Positions 18,679 to 27,117 of a stretch of DNA of 64,000 bases are shown here, one piece after another. Position numbers and translations under genes: made by a program. The stretch lies in assembly GCA_021776515.1 (NCBI GenBank), contig JAJFFS010000012.1:62001-126000 (forward strand), given 5' to 3'. The notes beneath the pieces were generated by a model. That model had not been told where the DNA came from and searched no databases. It worked only from the letters and a program-made list of their open reading frames with translations. The first letter of the stretch is position 1. Every line of letters begins with the position of its first letter. Source of the DNA: Robiginitomaculum sp. (GTDB lineage: Bacteria > Pseudomonadota > Alphaproteobacteria > Caulobacterales > Maricaulaceae).

Positions 18679-18919
18679 CAGGCCCTGCCCCTAGGCCTTG
18701 GGTGCCAGAGCTTTATGGTCTTTTCATAATCATGAGCACAGCATGGTCATGGCTAGCGCAACATAGTCAGCAAGGCAGGTAATTACTGTTTTTATATCGG
18801 CAGGTTACTAAAAAAACGATGTTTGTTGTTTTCCGGGAAATCATTCCATGTAATATAGCGGCATCGCTGGAAACTAGGCTGTATTTCGTAAAATCAACAT
18901 AAAACCGGATGAACAAGAC

Positions 18920-19702
18920 GTGTCTGAAATAGTAAGTTTGTTTAGCATGAAACGCATTCAATTATGGGGATTTACCTCCTGGTTCCAGTTTCTCATTCGT
19001 TATCGCAAAACCCTGTTGGGTCCGGCATGGCTTCTCGTTGGGCCCATCATGTTCATTGCATTTTTAGGCCTGCTTTTTGCGCAAGTTGGAGGAGTATCCA
19101 GAGCTGAATTTGTTCCTCACCTCACAATTGGGTTGATTGTCTGGACATTGATTTCCGGTTTTGTCATTGGCAGCACAAACGTTTTTCAACAAGCCAAGGG
19201 GCAAATACTGCAAGGCGGCATCGATCTGACTGATATTGTCATGGTCAGTGTATTTTCAACAATAATCCATTTTCTGCATCAGATCGTGCTTATTGTCGCA
19301 GTCTTCATAATATTTAGCATTAGTGTCACACCCTACGCACTGTTCAGCCTCGTAGGCGTGATTTTGCTTATCATCAACGGTATATGGCTAACCATCTTTT
19401 TTGGCATTATCGGGGCGCGGTATCGTGACCTTGCCGAAATTGTGCAAGCGGTCATGCGTATTGCCTTTCTGGCCACGCCGATTATCTGGATGCCGGGCGA
19501 GACCGGGCGTGGAGGGGTTATGGGGGTATTTCTTGTCTATAACCCTTTCCATCATTTTCTGGAACTTATCCGCGCCCCGCTTCTCGGTGATCCTATTGCA
19601 CCATTAAGCTGGATGGTGGTTCTTACCATTACCGCAATCGGTTTTATTCTGGCTTATTTTTGCTTTAGCCGTTTTGCAAAAAACTTAGCGTTGTGGGTTT
19701 GA
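18920..19702 (+). CDS. ABC-2 type polysaccharide export permease (Wzm/KpsM-like)
   Basis: 260 residues from a GTG start (an internal ATG lies at 18947). About six hydrophobic segments are seen. The cytoplasmic N-terminus leads into FLIRYRKTLLGPAWLLVGP, typical of the ABC2 membrane proteins that export O-antigen, capsule or teichoic-type polymers, and PIIWMPGE before the last helices is also characteristic. It forms a transporter with the ATPase encoded 7 bases downstream, moving lipid-linked polysaccharide across the inner membrane. The 240 bases before it hold no gene that I can see. Confidence 0.88.
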   Translation: MSEIVSLFSMKRIQLWGFTSWFQFLIRYRKTLLGPAWLLVGPIMFIAFLGLLFAQVGGVSRAEFVPHLTIGLIVWTLISGFVIGSTNVFQQAKGQILQGGIDLTDIVMVSVFSTIIHFLHQIVLIVAVFIIFSISVTPYALFSLVGVILLIINGIWLTIFFGIIGARYRDLAEIVQAVMRIAFLATPIIWMPGETGRGGVMGVFLVYNPFHHFLELIRAPLLGDPIAPLSWMVVLTITAIGFILAYFCFSRFAKNLALWV

Positions 19703-19709
19703 TATTGTT

Positions 19710-20492
19710 ATGAATGCGACCATCAGCACAACACAACCTCTGGTGCATGCAAAAAACATTTGCTTGCATGTACCCATATTCAAACCACGGGACCGGCAAC
19801 TCCTCTCTAGCCCAGGAAAATTTCTCAGGGATCTTTATTTTTTCCGAACGCAGCGCGAAATTGTCACTATACTGGACAATATATCTTTCACCTTGCACCC
19901 TGGCGAACGGCTTGGACTGATCGGTTCCAATGGCGCAGGCAAAAGTACATTGCTGCGCGTTATTGCGGGCATTTATCGCCCCTCAAGCGGCAATTTGATG
20001 GTCAATGGCACGGCCAAGGGATTGTTCTCTATTACAATGGGCATGTCCCCGGAAGCCACCGGGCTGGAAAATATTTACATGCGCGGCTTGCAAATGGGGT
20101 TAAAGCTTAACGAAATCAAAAAACTGGTGCCAGAGATTGTTGCGTTTTCTGAACTTGATGACGCCATTGAGAGCCCGCTCAACACTTATTCCACAGGCAT
20201 GAGCATGCGCCTGGCTTTTTCTGTATCGACCATGGTTGAGCCTGATATTTTATTACTTGATGAATGGATTGGCACAGGCGATGCGCGGTTTCGTGACAAG
20301 GTCAAGGCGCGTATGGACAAGCTGGTAGAGGATAGTCGTGGCCTGATACTGGCATCCCATAATACGGCGTTGATGAAAAACCTCTGTACGCGGGGTCTGG
20401 TGTTATCAAAGGGCAAAATGATTTTTTGCGGTGAAATTGATGAAGCACTGGACATTTATGCAAACGATAAATTGATACAGACAAAGGCTTAG
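19710..20492 (+). CDS. Polysaccharide ABC exporter ATPase (Wzt/KpsT-like)
   Basis: 260 residues. Walker A is GSNGAGKSTLLRV, the signature YSTGMSMRLAFSV and Walker B ILLLDEWIGTGD; the threonine/glycine form of the signature and the WIGTGD run are usual in Wzt/KpsT proteins. The N-terminal extension with FKPRDRQLL is also seen in that group. No C-terminal carbohydrate-binding domain is present, so it belongs to the short KpsT/Wzt type that does not read the glycan end. It pairs with the permease just upstream. Confidence 0.9.
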   Translation: MNATISTTQPLVHAKNICLHVPIFKPRDRQLLSSPGKFLRDLYFFRTQREIVTILDNISFTLHPGERLGLIGSNGAGKSTLLRVIAGIYRPSSGNLMVNGTAKGLFSITMGMSPEATGLENIYMRGLQMGLKLNEIKKLVPEIVAFSELDDAIESPLNTYSTGMSMRLAFSVSTMVEPDILLLDEWIGTGDARFRDKVKARMDKLVEDSRGLILASHNTALMKNLCTRGLVLSKGKMIFCGEIDEALDIYANDKLIQTKA

Positions 20493-20509
20493 TCTTTTAT
20501 AGGACGAAC

Positions 20510-21055
20510 ATGATTGAAACCTGCGATATTGATGGCCTATTGGTGATCACACCTACAAAGCATGAGGATAGCCGAGGTTTTTTTTCGGAAACCTGTAACG
20601 GGCAGGTTTTACACGAAGCCGGGTTTGACAAGGTATTTGTACAGGACAACCAATCCCTGTCGCACCAGAAAGGCGTGCTGCGTGGCTTGCATTTTCAAAC
20701 GCCGCCCTTTGCTCAGGATAAGCTGGTTCGTGTATTGCAGGGTTCAATTTTGGACGTAGCCGTAGACTTGCGCCGCGCTTCGCCAACCTATGGTCAACAT
20801 TTTTCAATTGAACTGTCGGCGCGAAACTGGAAACAGCTGCTTATCCCGGTTGGTTTTGCCCATGCCTTTATCACGCTGGAACCAGATACTGAGGTTTTTT
20901 ACAAAGTTACCGATTATTATGCACCAAAAAATGATTGTGGCCTGCGTTGGGACGACCCTGATCTTGCTATTCAATGGCCAGATCGATGTACGCCGGTACT
21001 TTCTGAAAAAGATGCTACCCTCCCCTCTTTTGCCGATTTTACCTCACCATTCTGA
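20510..21055 (+). CDS. rfbC: dTDP-4-dehydrorhamnose 3,5-epimerase
   Basis: 181 residues, the usual length. The cupin core carries GVLRGLHFQ with the catalytic His, then FSIELSARNWKQLLIPVGFA and a C-terminal DPDLAIQWP. The enzyme makes dTDP-4-keto-L-rhamnose in the dTDP-rhamnose pathway (RmlC). It lies 17 bases after the exporter ATPase, suggesting that the exported glycan contains rhamnose, which agrees with the RgpF-like gene at 3353. The rfbA, B and D partners are not in the window. Specificity could instead be for a related deoxysugar. Confidence 0.88.
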   Translation: MIETCDIDGLLVITPTKHEDSRGFFSETCNGQVLHEAGFDKVFVQDNQSLSHQKGVLRGLHFQTPPFAQDKLVRVLQGSILDVAVDLRRASPTYGQHFSIELSARNWKQLLIPVGFAHAFITLEPDTEVFYKVTDYYAPKNDCGLRWDDPDLAIQWPDRCTPVLSEKDATLPSFADFTSPF

Positions 21056-21129
21056 TCAAATTTTCCACACGCTTATAAAGTGAACATCCGGGGTGCAATG
21101 AAAACATGACAAACCCAGAAGGAAAAATG

Positions 21130-21468
21130 ATGAGTGAATTGCCGCCCTGCCCGAAATGCCAATCCATCTACACCTATGAAGACGGCGCTTTGCTGATTTG
21201 CCCGGAATGCGCCCATGAATGGAGCGCCGGAGCAGAGGCACAAGCTGATACTGGCAAGATTATCAAGGATTCAAATGGTAACACCCTTAACGATGGCGAT
21301 ACCGTTACGGTGATCAAGGACCTGAAGATCAAAGGCAGCTCATCAGTAGTGAAGGTTGGCACCCGGGTAAAAAACATCCGCCTGGTGGATGGTGATCATG
21401 ACATTGATTGCAAAATAGATGGTATCGGGGCCATGAAACTGAAATCCGGGTTTGTGAAGAAGGTTTAA
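21130..21468 (+). CDS. phnA: PhnA-family zinc-ribbon protein
   Basis: 112 residues from the second ATG of an ATGATG pair; AGGAA just upstream suits this start, and it matches the usual N-terminus MSxLPxCPxC. CPKC and CPEC form an N-terminal zinc ribbon, and the C-terminal domain has [16 protein letters not shown] and [20 protein letters not shown], as in E. coli PhnA (YjdM). Despite the name, the family is not established as part of phosphonate breakdown and its role is unclear. An upstream ATG at 21106 would add eight residues. Confidence 0.88.
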   Translation: MSELPPCPKCQSIYTYEDGALLICPECAHEWSAGAEAQADTGKIIKDSNGNTLNDGDTVTVIKDLKIKGSSSVVKVGTRVKNIRLVDGDHDIDCKIDGIGAMKLKSGFVKKV

Positions 21469-21469
21469 C

Positions 21470-22285
21470 GTGGGTGAGGACGTCATAAACTCTTACCTGC
21501 ACAGACGTACGGTTCTTGGCGGGATCATATTGTTTTCCGGGTTTAGACCTGCACTGGCAAAAACCAAGGCAAAGAAAACTGTGATACCATCTGGCCGTGC
21601 TGCCCAGGTGACAAGCGGTCATGGTTTTGATCTTGAAGACGGGCGCACAGTGCGTCTTGCCAGCATCCAGGCACCGCGCATGGCGTATGAAAACATTCGT
21701 GCAGAGCCATTGGCCGTGCACGCAAGAGATGCGCTTGCAGAGCTGGTTATTAATCAGGATTTGCATTTTTCCGACCCCGTACCAGACAAGTTTTCACGAG
21801 TGCGGGCACAGGCCTTCGCCAAGGCAGATGAAGACATGCCGCCGCTCTGGATACAAGGTGAAATGATCCGGCAGGGCTTTGCCCGTGTACATACATGGCG
21901 CGATGATCATGCCCACGCCGCTGATTTACTGTCCTTGGAGGCCAAGGCTCGGCAAGCCCGGCGTAATCTCTGGTCAAATGACTATTACGCGGTACGTGAC
22001 CCACAAAGCATTGGCGCGTCCATAGGCTCGTTCCAAATTGTTGAAGGCCACATCGTTGATGCCGCTGAAGTGCGCGGGCGGGTGTACCTGAATTTTGGGG
22101 CCAACTGGCGCGATGATTTCACCATCAGCATTGCCCCCAAAGATAAAAAACGTTTTGAAAAAGCCGGTATAGCCCTTGCGGGTTTATCAGGGGCCAGAGT
22201 TCGTGCGCGCGGACTTGTTCGCCAGCAAAATGGCCCGATACTCTATCTGGACCACCCTGAAGCATTGGAAATATTGCCCACATAA
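21470..22285 (+). CDS. Exported thermonuclease (SNase)-like domain protein
   Basis: 271 residues from a GTG two bases after the phnA stop. The N-terminus LHRRTVLGGIILFSG has twin arginines before a hydrophobic run and looks like a Tat-type or ordinary signal sequence. The domain at about 45-160 (FDLEDGRTVRLASIQAPR, then ARDALAEL and FARVHTW) has the staphylococcal-nuclease fold pattern. The catalytic Arg/Glu set is not clearly complete, so nuclease activity is uncertain. Expected location is the periplasm. A strong terminator follows directly. Confidence 0.7.
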   Translation: MGEDVINSYLHRRTVLGGIILFSGFRPALAKTKAKKTVIPSGRAAQVTSGHGFDLEDGRTVRLASIQAPRMAYENIRAEPLAVHARDALAELVINQDLHFSDPVPDKFSRVRAQAFAKADEDMPPLWIQGEMIRQGFARVHTWRDDHAHAADLLSLEAKARQARRNLWSNDYYAVRDPQSIGASIGSFQIVEGHIVDAAEVRGRVYLNFGANWRDDFTISIAPKDKKRFEKAGIALAGLSGARVRARGLVRQQNGPILYLDHPEALEILPT

Positions 22286-22318
22286 AAAACCCGGCACGAT
22301 TACGGTACCGGGTTTTTA
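22284..22318. terminator. Bidirectional rho-independent terminator
   Basis: AAAAACCCGG at 22285-22294 pairs perfectly with CCGGGTTTTT at 22308-22317 around a 13-base loop. The A/T ends provide a T-tract in both directions, so it can end both the + strand nuclease-like gene and the converging minus-strand carD gene. Confidence 0.92.
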
Positions 22319-22337
22319 TAATCATGAGGTATCCGTT

Positions 22338-22862
22338 TTATGCAGCGGCGCTGGCAGCCTTGGCAATCAAGGTTTTTGACAGTTTATCAAACGCGACATC
22401 GCGCTCGATCTTCTCGACGGCGGCCACTTCGCGAGCCATACGATCAATTGCTGATTCATATAGCTGACGCTCTGAATAGGATTGTTCTGGCTGATCCGCA
22501 TTACGGTGCAAATCACGCACCACTTCGGCAATAAAAATCAAGTCGCCTGAATTGATCTTGGCTTCATACTCCTGGGCGCGACGGCTCCACATTGTGCGCT
22601 TGATACGCGGGCGACCTTTAAGGGTCTTCATTGCATTTTGCACGACATTAGGGTCTGATAATGCCCGCATACCACCACTTTCGGCGCGGGGCACAGGAAC
22701 ACGCAATACCATTTTATCCTGATCGAACTGCACCACATAAACCTCAAGATCCATGCCAGCGACTTCTTGCACCTCAACTCCGGAAATACGACCGACGCCG
22801 TGCGCCGGGTAAACGATATAATCATTATTTTTGAATTTTTTTGCAGTACTGGTTTTAGCCAT
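22338..22862 (-). CDS. carD: CarD-family transcriptional regulator
   Basis: 174 residues. The N-terminal RNA-polymerase-interacting domain has DYIVYPAHGVGRISGVE, followed by a helical C-terminal DNA-binding domain with WSRRAQEYEAKINSGD. CarD binds the RNA polymerase beta subunit and stabilises open complexes, especially at rRNA promoters. In alphaproteobacteria it is commonly found near fdxA and a helicase gene, as here. It is transcribed alone or with fdxA upstream; the 239 bases between them hold no gene that I can see. Confidence 0.93.
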   Translation of the reverse strand: MAKTSTAKKFKNNDYIVYPAHGVGRISGVEVQEVAGMDLEVYVVQFDQDKMVLRVPVPRAESGGMRALSDPNVVQNAMKTLKGRPRIKRTMWSRRAQEYEAKINSGDLIFIAEVVRDLHRNADQPEQSYSERQLYESAIDRMAREVAAVEKIERDVAFDKLSKTLIAKAASAAA

Positions 22863-23101
22863 AGTTAATCTTCACTCACTGTTGTTTCATGCTGAAAAAA
22901 ATACGAGGGAACCCCGTCCACCCTTTGGGGGAAAACATTCACACTCATGCCTCTAATTATCTTTCCGCTCTGGCGGTCCGGCTTGCCGGTGGGCGCTTTT
23001 CTATACGTACATAGTCGCTTGAATGACGCCTATAATGATACTTATAACACAAAAACAAGCAATTTCAAAGGCTTTGGATAAAACCCTCTATTTGAGAGCA
23101 C

Positions 23102-23443
23102 TTAATCACCTTCTCCTGGCTTTTCCGAGAAGTATTTATCAAACTTGCCGGTTTCGTTGGCTTTGGCATCCGCATCTGTTGGGGCAGCCTTGATACGGGT
23201 GATATTGGGCCAAATGTCTGCAAACCTTGTGTTCAGTTCCAGCCATTTGCCATCCGGGTCGTCTTCGGTATCCGGCTTGATGGCCTCAACCGGGCATTCA
23301 GGCTCGCACACACCACAATCAATGCATTCATCTGGATGAATAACGAGAAAATTTTCACCCTCATAAAAACAGTCCACCGGACATACCTCAACGCAATCGG
23401 TATATTTGCAAGCTATGCAGGCGTCGGTGACGATATAGGTCAT
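23102..23443 (-). CDS. fdxA: 7Fe ferredoxin FdxA
   Basis: 113 residues. The N-terminus [18 protein letters not shown] and then [15 protein letters not shown] supply cysteines for one [3Fe-4S] and one [4Fe-4S] cluster, as in FdxA of alphaproteobacteria and Azotobacter FdI. The tail [11 protein letters not shown] is also typical. It is a small cytoplasmic electron carrier; the redox partner is not known from the sequence. Neighbours are carD and a TerB-like gene. Confidence 0.95.
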   Translation of the reverse strand: MTYIVTDACIACKYTDCVEVCPVDCFYEGENFLVIHPDECIDCGVCEPECPVEAIKPDTEDDPDGKWLELNTRFADIWPNITRIKAAPTDADAKANETGKFDKYFSEKPGEGD

Positions 23444-23497
23444 CGTTAAAATTCCATGACAAAAACGCGTCTGTATGTGGTTGCTACAGCCTGATTG

Positions 23498-23956
23498 TCA
23501 ACCGCCTTTTCTGCGGCGTTGTGCCGCCTTTTTTGCGGCAATCCGTTCATGGTCGGTAACGGCCAGTAAAGCCGCTACCCGGCGGATGAAGCTATCTTCA
23601 AACGGGCTTTCTTCATTATCGGCATACGTGACGTCCCATAAATGGCCGACCAGAGCCACACGTTCCTCTTTCAACATATGTGTCTTGATAACCCGGGTGA
23701 ACGCATAATGATCAACCGCCATTTCGGCACGTGTTTCGGCAGACTCCAGCAGTGCCGTTGCAGCTTCACCATCCAGTGAAAAACTGTCGCGGATAATACC
23801 TAAAATCATTTCCTGTTCGATGTCGGCATATATGCCATCAGAAAGAGCCGCCTCGACAAGAAGGGCGATTGCACATTCGCGCGCATCTGCGCTGCCCGCA
23901 GTTTTTTGTTCATCACCAGATGCGCCGCCGAACAGCTTTTTAATGGCCTCAAACAT
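23498..23956 (-). CDS. TerB-like (tellurite resistance TerB/COG4103) protein
   Basis: 152 residues, mostly helical. The pattern ALLVEAALSDGIYADIEQEM, then LVGHLWDVTYADNEESPFED with the paired acidic (xDG/ADxE and ADNExSxxED) motifs is that of the TerB-like fold, which may bind metal. The C-terminus is basic (RIAAKKAAQRRRKGG). The biochemical role is unknown, and there is no ter operon around it, so tellurite resistance should not be assumed. Confidence 0.8.
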   Translation of the reverse strand: MFEAIKKLFGGASGDEQKTAGSADARECAIALLVEAALSDGIYADIEQEMILGIIRDSFSLDGEAATALLESAETRAEMAVDHYAFTRVIKTHMLKEERVALVGHLWDVTYADNEESPFEDSFIRRVAALLAVTDHERIAAKKAAQRRRKGG

Positions 23957-24027
23957 GTGTTTCCTCCTGAACAGAGATCATCTGTTGTTTTTGTACAAAG
24001 GTCAAAGCGCATCAGAAAAGGCTTTGT

Positions 24028-26553
24028 TCATTTCAGTGTCCGCAACACCGCAAACGGTGACGAATCATCCACCACCGGTTTTTCTGATCTGGGTTTGCGG
24101 GCTTGTTTTTTATGCGTATTGCGGGCTGGCATCCAGGTTTCCCCCTCACCAGCCTCGTTGGCTTTGGTTTTGCGTCTGTATTTTAAGGCCACAAGGATAC
24201 TACCAAGATCATCATGGCTGCATCCCAGAACAGAAAGCATGGCTTCATTGGGGCTAAACACGCCGCCTTTATGGGCCTTTTGCGCCTCACGGATAAAATC
24301 CGCCAGACGCTCCAATATATCAAGACGCACAAGTCGACGCGAAAAAAGCGCATATCCGGCCACCCGTGCTGCCTCTGGCGATACCGGATCTTGTGTAACA
24401 TAGGCGGTCAGACCGGGCCTTGGTAGAAAGGCTTTTCCCGGCTTTTCCTGAGCCAGGGCATAAAGCAATGCCAACAGCCGCGCCGGGGCTGGGCGGATAA
24501 GAGCGGGCATAAATACATGAAAAGCACCAAAGCGCACCCCGCATTGGCGTAAGGAGTGGCGGTTTGGCTGATCCAGATCGCGCAGCTCGTTGGCAATGTC
24601 GTCGCGTGACAAAGCACCCAAGGCCTCTACCAACCCAAAACCCAAACCGCGGCCAAGCCCGGTCAGGGCACCTGCTTCTACTTTGGCTTGCAATCCCATA
24701 AGAGGTTTTAGTTCGCCCTTGATCATCTCGTTCAACCAAGCCTGAAGGCGGAACTCAGCTTTGCCGATCAGGGTATCCTGACCTAATTGCCCACCGATAA
24801 GGGTGATCTGCGGGTGCAAGGCATCAGGGCCAGCCTGAAGATGGGCAATAGCAGCCCCTTGCCACAGAACCGTTCCCTCATCGGAAAGCGTGAAATCGTC
24901 ATCTTTTGCTGCCTCTATTTGCCCAAGGCGGCGATTGATCTCTGGTGCCAAAGCCGCACTGGCCACCATGCGCAGGGTTTTACCTGCCAGATCGCGGGCG
25001 TGGCTGCCGGGCCGAAAGGACAGACCATCAAGCTGACCAATGGTGTGGTCCAGCACTTTGACCTCACCACTTTGCAGCACTACGGCATCGGCTTCCTCGC
25101 CAGCATTAAGCGCACGGGCAAGCACAGATGTGCGTTGATCGACAAAGCGCTGCAGCAGGCGTTCATGCAAGGCATCAGAAAGGCGTTCTTCAAGCGCCAT
25201 AGTGCGTTCCTGCCAATGCACAGCATCGCTGATCCAGTCAGCGCGGTGGGTGCAATAGGCCCAGGTACGTACATGGGCCAGGCGGGAGGAAATAGCATCC
25301 ACATCACCCTTGAGACGGTCCAGGTTTTTGAGCTTTGTTGCCAGCCAGTCTTCGCCAATACGGCCATGTGGCCCGCTAAGCTGGGCAAAAATATCACCCA
25401 GCAAACGCGTATGGGCATCGATGCCGCTTTTACGAAAATCTGGAATTTGACATACCTGCCACAGGCGGCGCACCCCATCCTGCGAACCCAGATAAGACGC
25501 AGAGTTGTGTTCATCAGCCAGAGCGGAAAACACCTGTTCATCAATAGCGCGGCCAACACGGATCAGGCCCTTGCGTGTTGGTGCCGCCTTCAAGGTCGCC
25601 AGCAAAGTCTTGGCACTGCTAAAATCTAATGCCCGGTTACGCCAGAAAAGCGTGCGCACCGGGTCATAGTTATGATCTTCCAGTCGTTGTACCATCGACT
25701 CATCAAAGGCTGGTGCGCTGGCGGTGGTGCCAAACGTGCCATCGGTTTGAAAACGCCCTGCGCGCCCGGCGATCTGGCCCAGTTCATCCGCCCGTAAAGC
25801 CCGGCGTTGTCGCCCGTCAAACTTGGTTGTTGCGGCAAAGGCCACATGGTCAACATCCATGTTCAACCCCATGCCTATGGCATCTGTTGCCACCAGATAG
25901 TCTACTTCACCAGACTGAAACAACTCTGCCTGTGCATTGCGTGTGCTCGGACTTAAGGACCCCATGACCACAGCAGCCCCGCCATGACGTCGGCGTAGCA
26001 ATTCGGCAATGGCGTAAACGTCCTCGGCAGAAAAGGCTATTATGGCGCTTCGCTTTGGCAGACGCGACAACTTGGCAGCCCCGGTGTGGGTAAGCTTTGA
26101 AAACCGTTCCCTTGGTTCTATCTGGTCAGCTCCGGTCAGCCCGTGCAATACCCCGCTCATGGTTGCCGCACCCAGCACCAGCGTTTCCCCGCTTCCCCGG
26201 CTATGCAGCAAATGGTTGGTGAACACATGCCCGCGTTCAGGGTCGGCACAAAGTTGCACCTCGTCTATGGCTAAAAAGCTAAACGGTTTGCCACGTAATT
26301 GCGTTGGCATGGCCTCGGCGGTGCAAGCAAACCAGCGGGCGGTTTTGGGGACAATGCGTTCCTCACCGGTGACCAGTGCAGCGGCGGCGACACCTTTTTC
26401 GCGCACGATACGGTCGTACACTTCGCGGGCCAGCAGACGTAATGGCAAACCGATTACGCCGTCTGCATGGGCTAACATGCGGGTTACTGCCAGATAGGTC
26501 TTGCCCGTATTGGTGGGACCAAGGGCGGCGCTAATATTGGTTTCCTGGTTCAT
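24028..26553 (-). CDS. SUV3-like DExH-box helicase
   Basis: 841 residues. Walker A GPTNTGKTYLAV is at the N-terminus, with the DExH-type box in FLAIDEVQLCADPERGHVF. Helicase C-terminal motifs are VDYLVATDAIGMGLNMDVDH and LGQIAGRAGRFQ. This is the bacterial relative of mitochondrial SUV3, an RNA helicase family, typically large in alphaproteobacteria. The C-terminal third is less conserved and ends in a basic tail. It starts divergently from rpmB, with 165 bases between them. Confidence 0.88.
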   Translation of the reverse strand: MNQETNISAALGPTNTGKTYLAVTRMLAHADGVIGLPLRLLAREVYDRIVREKGVAAAALVTGEERIVPKTARWFACTAEAMPTQLRGKPFSFLAIDEVQLCADPERGHVFTNHLLHSRGSGETLVLGAATMSGVLHGLTGADQIEPRERFSKLTHTGAAKLSRLPKRSAIIAFSAEDVYAIAELLRRRHGGAAVVMGSLSPSTRNAQAELFQSGEVDYLVATDAIGMGLNMDVDHVAFAATTKFDGRQRRALRADELGQIAGRAGRFQTDGTFGTTASAPAFDESMVQRLEDHNYDPVRTLFWRNRALDFSSAKTLLATLKAAPTRKGLIRVGRAIDEQVFSALADEHNSASYLGSQDGVRRLWQVCQIPDFRKSGIDAHTRLLGDIFAQLSGPHGRIGEDWLATKLKNLDRLKGDVDAISSRLAHVRTWAYCTHRADWISDAVHWQERTMALEERLSDALHERLLQRFVDQRTSVLARALNAGEEADAVVLQSGEVKVLDHTIGQLDGLSFRPGSHARDLAGKTLRMVASAALAPEINRRLGQIEAAKDDDFTLSDEGTVLWQGAAIAHLQAGPDALHPQITLIGGQLGQDTLIGKAEFRLQAWLNEMIKGELKPLMGLQAKVEAGALTGLGRGLGFGLVEALGALSRDDIANELRDLDQPNRHSLRQCGVRFGAFHVFMPALIRPAPARLLALLYALAQEKPGKAFLPRPGLTAYVTQDPVSPEAARVAGYALFSRRLVRLDILERLADFIREAQKAHKGGVFSPNEAMLSVLGCSHDDLGSILVALKYRRKTKANEAGEGETWMPARNTHKKQARKPRSEKPVVDDSSPFAVLRTLK

Positions 26554-26718
26554 TAACGCACATTAGCGTTTCTCTTTGTCGTAACAAGCGTAGGTTCTGA
26601 CAAAATGAATCTGTGTAAAGCCAGCAACAGCGCTTGACGTGCGCCATAGCCTTTTGTATCTGACGCGCCTCGCGTGGACTCTCAATGCTCGCGCCCGAAA
26701 AACATAAGGATTAAGCCA

Positions 26719-27021
26719 ATGGCACGCCGTTGTGAACTCACTGGCGTCGGTGTAATGACCGGCAATAATGTCAGCCACGCCAATAATCGCACGCGTCGGC
26801 GGTTTTTACCCAATTTATGCAATGTAACCCTGGGCTCCGAAACTCTGGGCCAGAGCTACAAATTTCGCATCACGGCCGCAGCCCTGCGTTCGGTTGATCA
26901 CAATGGTGGTCTGGACGGATTTTTGGTCAAAGCCAAAGACGATAAGCTTTCACCCGCCGCACTGAAGATCAAAAAAGATCTGAGGAAAAAACTGGCAGAG
27001 ACCGCTGAAGCCAGCGCGTAA
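26719..27021 (+). CDS. rpmB: 50S ribosomal protein L28
   Basis: 100 residues from the ATG at 26719 preceded by [25 protein letters not shown] followed by TRRRFLPNL and [17 protein letters not shown] is diagnostic of alphaproteobacterial L28, a structural protein of the large ribosomal subunit. In-frame codons upstream of 26719 have no ribosome-binding site. A terminator hairpin follows. Confidence 0.97.
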   Translation: MARRCELTGVGVMTGNNVSHANNRTRRRFLPNLCNVTLGSETLGQSYKFRITAAALRSVDHNGGLDGFLVKAKDDKLSPAALKIKKDLRKKLAETAEASA

Positions 27022-27048
27022 GCGAACGGCGCGATAAAAATTTCAGGG

Positions 27049-27074
27049 GCGGTCCGGATGGGCCGCCTTTTTTA
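27049..27074 (+). terminator. Terminator after rpmB
   Basis: GGCGGTCC and GGGCCGCC form a stem (one mismatch) around GGAT, followed directly by a run of six or more T. This is a standard rho-independent terminator for rpmB and lies just before the lipoprotein amidohydrolase gene. Confidence 0.8.
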
Positions 27075-27117
27075 TTGCACCCATTGTGTTTATGATCATG
27101 TGAACCCGGAGCACCCC

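Noticed and set aside
23498..23956. TerB-like gene as evidence of a tellurite-resistance operon
   Set aside because: No other ter genes are present; the fold is widespread in unrelated contexts.
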